This document shows positions 59,173-64,000 of a DNA stretch of 64,000 nucleotides, piece after piece (within the stretch, counting starts at the first letter, position 1; the number at the start of each line of letters is the position of its first letter). The DNA is from Casuarina equisetifolia (taxonomy: Eukaryota; Streptophyta; Magnoliopsida; Fagales; Casuarinaceae): the NCBI GenBank assembly GCA_028551475.1, contig CM052357.1:27363745-27427744 (forward strand), written 5' to 3'. A program made the translations under genes and the position numbers. Below the pieces are notes generated by a model. That model was not told the DNA's origin and ran no database searches. It saw nothing but the letters and a program-made list of their open reading frames with translations.

Positions 59173-59727
59173 TCAGTGAACTTGTTTGAGAACTCCGACG
59201 GCTGCTCCAGCGAAACCACGGGCGTTACCAAGTGTGGCTTTAATATTATTATAGCCCCTTAAGTTGTAAATCCTGTCGTAACAATCACGGGTAATGTTGA
59301 AAGCGAGCTGAACCTGATTGGCAGCGTCGGCATAGAGTCCGTTCTCGCTGCTCACATTTGCATTTTGTAGATGCACCGCCGCGGCGTCAATACTCTGAAC
59401 GCAGTAGATGTAATTATCCTTCTTAGGGTCACCGTCTGGTGGGGTTTCCGCTTGGCCCATACCCGCGGCCATTCCAGTCGCATAGTGTGTACACAAGATG
59501 GACCTCGCTCCGACGCCTTTAAGATCCGCGTGGTAGGTTCCTACTTCAGGCATACGATACCACATCTTAAGGCAGTCAGTGCAGTATTCTTGATATGCAG
59601 GCTCTGTTTGGTTGCAGACGCTGTTTATTAGTGCTCTTTCTTGTTCGGTAAACGCCACCAGTTGCTGTGCTACCAGCGCCAGAAACAGAGCCACAACTAC
59701 TGCCAAAACTTTTCCCCCGCAGGGCAT
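59173..59727 (-). CDS. pectinesterase/invertase inhibitor (PMEI-domain) protein
   Basis: The frame encodes 184 residues from ATG 59727. The frame is open nine codons further upstream but has no ATG there, and a T-rich stretch ending in GTTAGCAG suggests an intron acceptor in the leader. Residues 1-25 form a signal peptide (KVLAVVVALFLALVAQQLVA). The mature part fits the PMEI fold, with a first cysteine pair C38 and C49 (SVCNQTEPAYQEYC) and a second pair C109 and C149 (YCVQSID, RDCYDRIY). Between them lies the four-helix core motif SENGLYADAANQVQLAFN. Family knowledge: such small secreted proteins inhibit pectin methylesterases or cell-wall/vacuolar invertases, and sequence alone does not tell which. 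Extra cysteines C52 and C79 are unusual. A truncated paralogue lies 2.4 kb away in opposite orientation. Confidence 0.85.
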   Translation of the reverse strand: MPCGGKVLAVVVALFLALVAQQLVAFTEQERALINSVCNQTEPAYQEYCTDCLKMWYRMPEVGTYHADLKGVGARSILCTHYATGMAAGMGQAETPPDGDPKKDNYIYCVQSIDAAAVHLQNANVSSENGLYADAANQVQLAFNITRDCYDRIYNLRGYNNIKATLGNARGFAGAAVGVLKQVH

Positions 59728-59754
59728 TTGAGAACAAGGACCACCTGCTAACAA

Positions 59755-61319
59755 AAAGAAAAGAAAAGAATTGAGTCCATACCTTTACTTGATAAAATAA
59801 ATAAGAAGATTTGTAATCAATAACTTTATTATCATAACTTTTTTGAAACTAACATGAACTAATAGTTTTTTTTGGAAGAAAGAAAAACTTTACCATCAAA
59901 TTTTTGAATCAACTAGATAAAGGAGTATGTCTTCAAAGCTCTTTCTACCTTTTTAAAATTAAAAATGAAATCTTTTAGATCTTATGGAGCTAATTAGATT
60001 TGACTTTTACTAATTTTTTCAATGGTTCTCATCATTTTAGTTGAGGTACTTGGGAGGGAAAAAGTCACTACCATCCATTTTTTCTTTAATAATAGAATGC
60101 ATGAAATATCTTTTGACTTTTTCAAGAGACTCATATTTTTAGATTGGAATTTTTATATCATTCTAGAAAGGTCATTTATTTTTCCCCCTATTTTAGAGAA
60201 TGGTAGAGATTAACTTAAAAATTGTAAAGATAGACCTCAACCTTAAAATGACAAAATTAAAACAAAGCTCGTAGTGAATTGGATGCATTTTACATTGTGC
60301 TTTCTTTTTTCTTTTAGTATAATCATTTATCTAATGTTTTATGTATATCTAAACACATGTAATGTTTCTATTAGTATGAAAAGTATAATAAAATAACTTA
60401 CTTACCATAAGGTCAATACATATTAGCTATTAAACTAGAAATTTATATTCTTATTTTCCCTTTATCGAAGTCAATATTTTTTTAGAAAATTTCTTAATTT
60501 CATTAATTTTACAATGATAAATCATTTAGTTAAAGCAAACTCAAGGCTTTAGGCCTTAAGTTTCACAGGTACTCTATTTAGTAATAAAAAATTATCCAAT
60601 TAGTATCAAAAAATCTAATAACTTAGTAAAAAAATAGAAAGTTTTAAATAAGATATTAATAGTAATAATCAATTGGGTCTACAAGCCCAAAAATCAATAA
60701 AGCATGCATGTCCAAAAGTTAATCTAACCTTCATGCCCAATGCCAATTGATCTTCCATGCCTAAGAGTAATTGGGGCTTTGACTCAACTGAAACAATTAG
60801 ACCTCTAGCTCAACAAAATGGATTAGCTTCCCAACCACCAAAATCACATGAACCTCAAACTTTTGAAATCAATAGGCTTTCTTACCCAAAATCAACTCAA
60901 CTTCTAGCCCGTAAAATTTGGCTTATCCTCCTACCTAGTAGTCTCAACGACCTCTTAATGGTCTAATACTATGATCTAAGGAAATTATGGGAAACACCAC
61001 AAAATTATCTTCTTAGGTATCACGTAGCTTGAAAGATAATTGCATACAACAATTGGTTCTTTTCTTTATTGTCTAACCATGAAGAGATATGAATTTGTTC
61101 ATCCACCACAACAAGGAAATGTTCGTTAGATCAGCTAGAAGGTCTTCCGCCATCGCATATGTGCCACTTTGTCTTTTCACTCATGAAGAAAGAGAGAGTA
61201 CATCATACAATATCATGTCTCATCTCCTCTTAGCCTTAAGTTTGGGATATATACAACTAATGTTGATAAAGAAAAGAAATTATAAGGATGTTACAAAGTT
61301 TAGAAAATTAGTTTGAAAT
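59755..61319. other. intergenic upstream of the inhibitor gene
   Basis: This AT-rich region should contain the promoter of the inhibitor gene. An open frame at 60757-60966 (plus) has no domain. The part after about 61080 may already belong to the copia debris that follows. Confidence 0.35.
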
Positions 61320-61985
61320 CTATGGCATATTTGGTCTTTGGCCACCTATCTCATCTCTAATGGGACTGTTGTCTTTTAGAGCTTATAATCCAGCTTACAA
61401 GCATTTCAAAGAGGCCAACAGAGTGTTGAGGTGCCTAGAGAAACCAAGGGATATGGTCTTTTCTACTCCAAAATAGATAGCATTGAACTTGTTGGTTTTT
61501 CATGTTGTAATTGGGGAGGTGAATATGAGAACAAAAAAAGTTATTCTAGATATGTTTTCAAGCTAGGAACTAGAGATGTGACTTGGAGGATAAAAAGGAA
61601 AAATATGATTTCCCACCCCCCTCTCCCTTCGTACTACGCAAGGAGAATAGATTGTAGCCAACACAGAAGACATACATATATGGAAGCAAAGAAGAATGAT
61701 TAATGAAGTAGAGGGAATTGAAATTCATCCAATGTCTATTTTATGTTCTAATAGTGAAGCTGCTCTTAACTCAAAGCTCAATTCTTCATCTAGTAATCTA
61801 AAATTTACAATTGTTAAAGAACCTCTCTTGAATCAAGATGCTAATGAATTGTGGATGGAATTAGAGTGGTGCAATGCATAAAACAATTTGGCTGAAATTG
61901 TTGCCAAAAGTTTTCCCATAAACAAATTTGAAGAATTAAGGAACAAGATTGATGTTATCCTCAACCACATTAAGGAAGATTGTTA
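61320..61985 (+). mobile_element. Ty1/copia pol 3' end, broken fossil
   Basis: The plus strand encodes pieces of the C-terminal reverse transcriptase/RNase H region of a copia element, such as GYGLFYSKIDSIELVGFS, YVFKLGTRDVTW, and a tail resembling the copia ending (KFEELRNKIDV). The fragment runs up to the LTR that starts near 61994. It is truncated and carries several interruptions. The upstream limit is uncertain. Confidence 0.75.
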
Positions 61986-61993
61986 AGGAGTAA

Positions 61994-62620
61994 TGTGGTT
62001 AAGAGGTAACACATGTACTAGGTGTTGTGTCTATGTATGGTAGTTTATGTGTTTTTGTGTTTTATATTTAAGTAATTAGAGTACAAGATGTTAGGATTTG
62101 AGTGAAAATTAATAGGCCTAGATATTTTCCATATGTATTATAGGAATATTCTAGGAGTTATTTTCTTTTGTATTGATTAGGATTCCTAGTGGTATTCAAT
62201 TAAGCCTCTTTATAGTATTGAGGTATGACTCCTTTTAATACTAGTATAAAAAAAGAAGACCACAAGAAAACCTTAATGGCCAAAAAGAGAGCAGAAAATA
62301 GGGTTATGCCTCATAGGGGCAACGACCTATGCTTCATAAAGGTGGTAACCAAAAAGTGCTACTTTGTATAACAATTACTAGCCAAGAGAGAATCAAGTGT
62401 TGCTATGAATATTGAGAACAACTGTGTGTGGATCTTGTAATCAACACATTTGTATTCTCATGAAAAAATCTAATAAGAGAAAAAAGAGTTGGTAGTTGTG
62501 CCAGTGCCGGGGGATGTAGGACATGGTGTTGGTCCAAACCTCCTTAATCTTGTACCTTTTATATATTTATGATTTGATTTATGGGTCTATGTGTTCATGT
62601 GATGGGTCATTTATACAACA
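61994..62620 (+). repeat. Ty1/copia LTR
   Basis: It starts at TGTGGTTAAG right after a purine-rich stretch that follows the pol tail, and it ends at ...ATACAACA just before a primer-binding site. The length is about 627 bases. No second copy lies within the window, so exact borders rest on the flanking pol tail and PBS. Confidence 0.6.
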
Positions 62621-62622
62621 AT

Positions 62623-62634
62623 TGGTATCAAAGC
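62623..62634 (+). other. primer-binding site, Met tRNA type
   Basis: TGGTATCAAAGC lies two bases after the LTR end. It is a standard plant retrotransposon PBS. Confidence 0.8.
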
Positions 62635-63317
62635 TTTGGTTACATAGCTTGAGGGCATCACATGGAATACATAGGACTAAATTAGTATTGAACAAGATAT
62701 AGATGACTTCTTCTTGATATTTCTTATCCAAAGATCTAGTTTTTATGTGGAAGAAAAATGAATGACTTTTTTTTCACATGGATTTTCTTTTAAGCTCTAA
62801 AACTTATTTCCACTTGTACATGGTGAAGGAAAAGTGTTTAACAGGAAAAAAAAAAGGCTAGATCAAAATCCTTATTCCCTAATTTATCATTTAATGGTGT
62901 TTAGGTTGACTAGTAACAGCAGTGGTGGTGTGTCTGCTACACACATTGTCAAGATTTTTCTCAAGTACTTTTGGCTAGCCTTGTTCATAATTTTAAGCAA
63001 TATCGGATGGTATATTTGATTTGTGATTCCAAGTTCCAAGGGGGTCCAAAACTGATGAATATTGGTATTAGTGTTTGGACTTGGTACAAGCTTATGGTAA
63101 ATTTTAAATTGGTTTAGCATTAAAAGGATGGTGTGATATGCCATCAGGAATGATAAAGATGGAATAAGAGAAGTGTGGCTTTTTAATGCCTTTGTCTTGG
63201 TTTATTCAGTGCCAATTATGTTGCCACTAATGGAATTATGAATGTCTTTGCCATATTTTATTGGACTTCTTTGTATTATATTTGTTATGGTTTTATTACA
63301 TATTTTTCTTGGTATTT

Positions 63318-63680
63318 AGGATCTATTGATTATGCATTTGGCCAGTGTTTAAGGTCCTAGTTGAAGGTTAATATTTCAAGAGGTCGATGATTATGCTCTT
63401 AAATGAGGATGGAAGAGATGTTCTCCACCTATTACCTTTATTGTTGTCTTTTGACAATGGTAGAGAAGGAGATAGTTTTGTCTATTATGTAGTTATCTAG
63501 GATTTCTTGGTTATCTGGTTGACCAGGGTATAAGGTTCCAAAGAGAAGTTGTATCTCATGAGGTTATGATGCTTTTAAAAGAGGATTTGAGGAGTATAGT
63601 TCTCTTCATCTAATGCTTCTAGTATGTTGTCAATTAACAATAGCATATGGGAAAGACAAAGTTATATGACATAAGGAGTA
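63318..63680 (+). repeat. degenerate tandem repeat, two units of about 181 bp
   Basis: Units begin AGGATCTATTGATTAT at 63318 and AGGATTTCTTGGTTAT at 63499. They share the order GGCCAG or GACCAG, AAGGT, TTCAAGAGGT or CTCATGAGGT, GATTATGCT or ATGATGCT, and TTGTCTTTTGACAATGG or TTGTCAATTAACAATAG. Confidence 0.5.
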
Positions 63681-63920
63681 AGAGGTAGAAGAAGGAAAGT
63701 TTTAGGTGATGGTTTTTCATTTTTGAGATAGAAAGATAGCAAGACAATTTGGGAATCATTATTGGGCTTAAGAGTAAAGTCATTTCTTAGAGAATGTTTG
63801 GTTTTTTTCGATATGTACCACTACATATGTGGAAGAGGTAGAGATGAATTTCTCTTTGTTTTGGATTCCACATGATTAGACTGATTGGTTGACCTTAATA
63901 TAGAAGTTGTCATGATTTTT

Positions 63921-63960
63921 GGGTTTAACACACCCAAGGGATTTGAGGTGTGTTAAACCC
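63921..63960. repeat. perfect 14-bp inverted repeat (hairpin)
   Basis: GGGTTTAACACACC at 63921-63934 is perfectly complementary to GGTGTGTTAAACCC at 63947-63960, with a 12-base loop. Confidence 0.8.
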
Positions 63961-63963
63961 CAA

Positions 63964-63984
63964 TGCCAAATTGATATTTTGGCA
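63964..63984. repeat. perfect 7-bp inverted repeat next to the 14-bp hairpin
   Basis: TGCCAAA at 63964-63970 pairs with TTTGGCA at 63978-63984 across a 7-base loop, starting three bases after the larger hairpin. Confidence 0.6.
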
Positions 63985-64000
63985 AAGAACAAGATGATAA

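Larger units (their letters stand above)
62635..64000 (+). mobile_element. internal leader region of a copia-type fossil, runs off the window
   Basis: The sequence after the PBS should be the start of the element's interior. Only short broken frames are visible and no clear gag domain. It contains a degenerate 181-bp direct repeat (63318-63680) and two perfect hairpins (63921-63984). It is broken, and the far end is outside the window. Confidence 0.45.

Noticed and set aside
59728-59754. Extension of the inhibitor protein by nine codons at its N-terminus.
   Set aside because: The extension has no ATG, whereas the ATG at 59727 is followed directly by a good signal peptide.
1-64000. CRISPR arrays, bacterial operons, riboswitches or rRNA/tRNA genes.
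   Set aside because: No regularly spaced repeats, ribosome-binding-site-led gene strings or recognisable structural RNAs were seen. The window is plant nuclear DNA. tRNA detection by eye is unreliable, and a tRNAscan run would settle it.

Overview
This is nuclear DNA of a flowering plant, most likely a eudicot. The genes are plant-specific families: a DYW-type pentatricopeptide protein, two GDSL esterases with the usual five-exon layout, a CHY/RING zinc-finger protein, a SWIM-domain protein, MOT1 molybdate transporters, a pectinesterase/invertase-inhibitor gene and the start of an LRR receptor-like protein. Introns are GT-AG, intergenic DNA is AT-rich, and there are LTR-retroelement fossils. 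I cannot name the species.

Layout. 1-464: N-terminus of an LRR receptor-like protein (-), running off the window. 2442-5003: intronless DYW-PPR gene (-). 5860-10797: two tandem GDSL esterase/lipase genes (-), with four of five coding exons equal in length. 12888-19626: a broken Ty3/gypsy element with two 342-bp LTRs and a very GC-rich leader. 20697-25661: CHY/CTCHY/RING zinc-finger gene (-), 11 coding exons (312 aa) and probably a roughly 2-kb intron in its leader. 28694-31981: SWIM zinc-finger gene (-), five coding exons (689 aa), with a degenerate MULE-transposase-like core. 36824-56467: a large inverted duplication. 56473-59727: a truncated and an intact pectinesterase/invertase-inhibitor-like gene facing each other. 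61320-64000: Ty1/copia debris (pol tail, one LTR, primer-binding site, leader).

The standout structure is the inverted duplication. Arms of about 8.7 kb (36824 to about 45480) and 9.1 kb (about 47395 to 56467) flank a unique spacer of about 1.9 kb. Each arm carries an intact, intronless 469-aa molybdate transporter gene, and the two point towards each other. Most of the arms has diverged by substitutions and indels. The first 594 bases of the two coding regions differ at about 21 sites by my count. The following 1.75 kb (40281-42033 mirrored by 50846-52598: the rest of the coding region, the 3' UTR and flank) shows one difference. This pattern suggests gene conversion between the arms, although assembly collapse must be excluded. 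The outer end of the right arm lies within about 6 bp of a PMEI-like gene that has lost its 5' half, so it marks a rearrangement breakpoint. The two copies also differ in their TATA box.

The genes do not form a pathway. Exon models were built by reading splice sites and frames by eye, and family names rest on recognised motifs, not on database searches.
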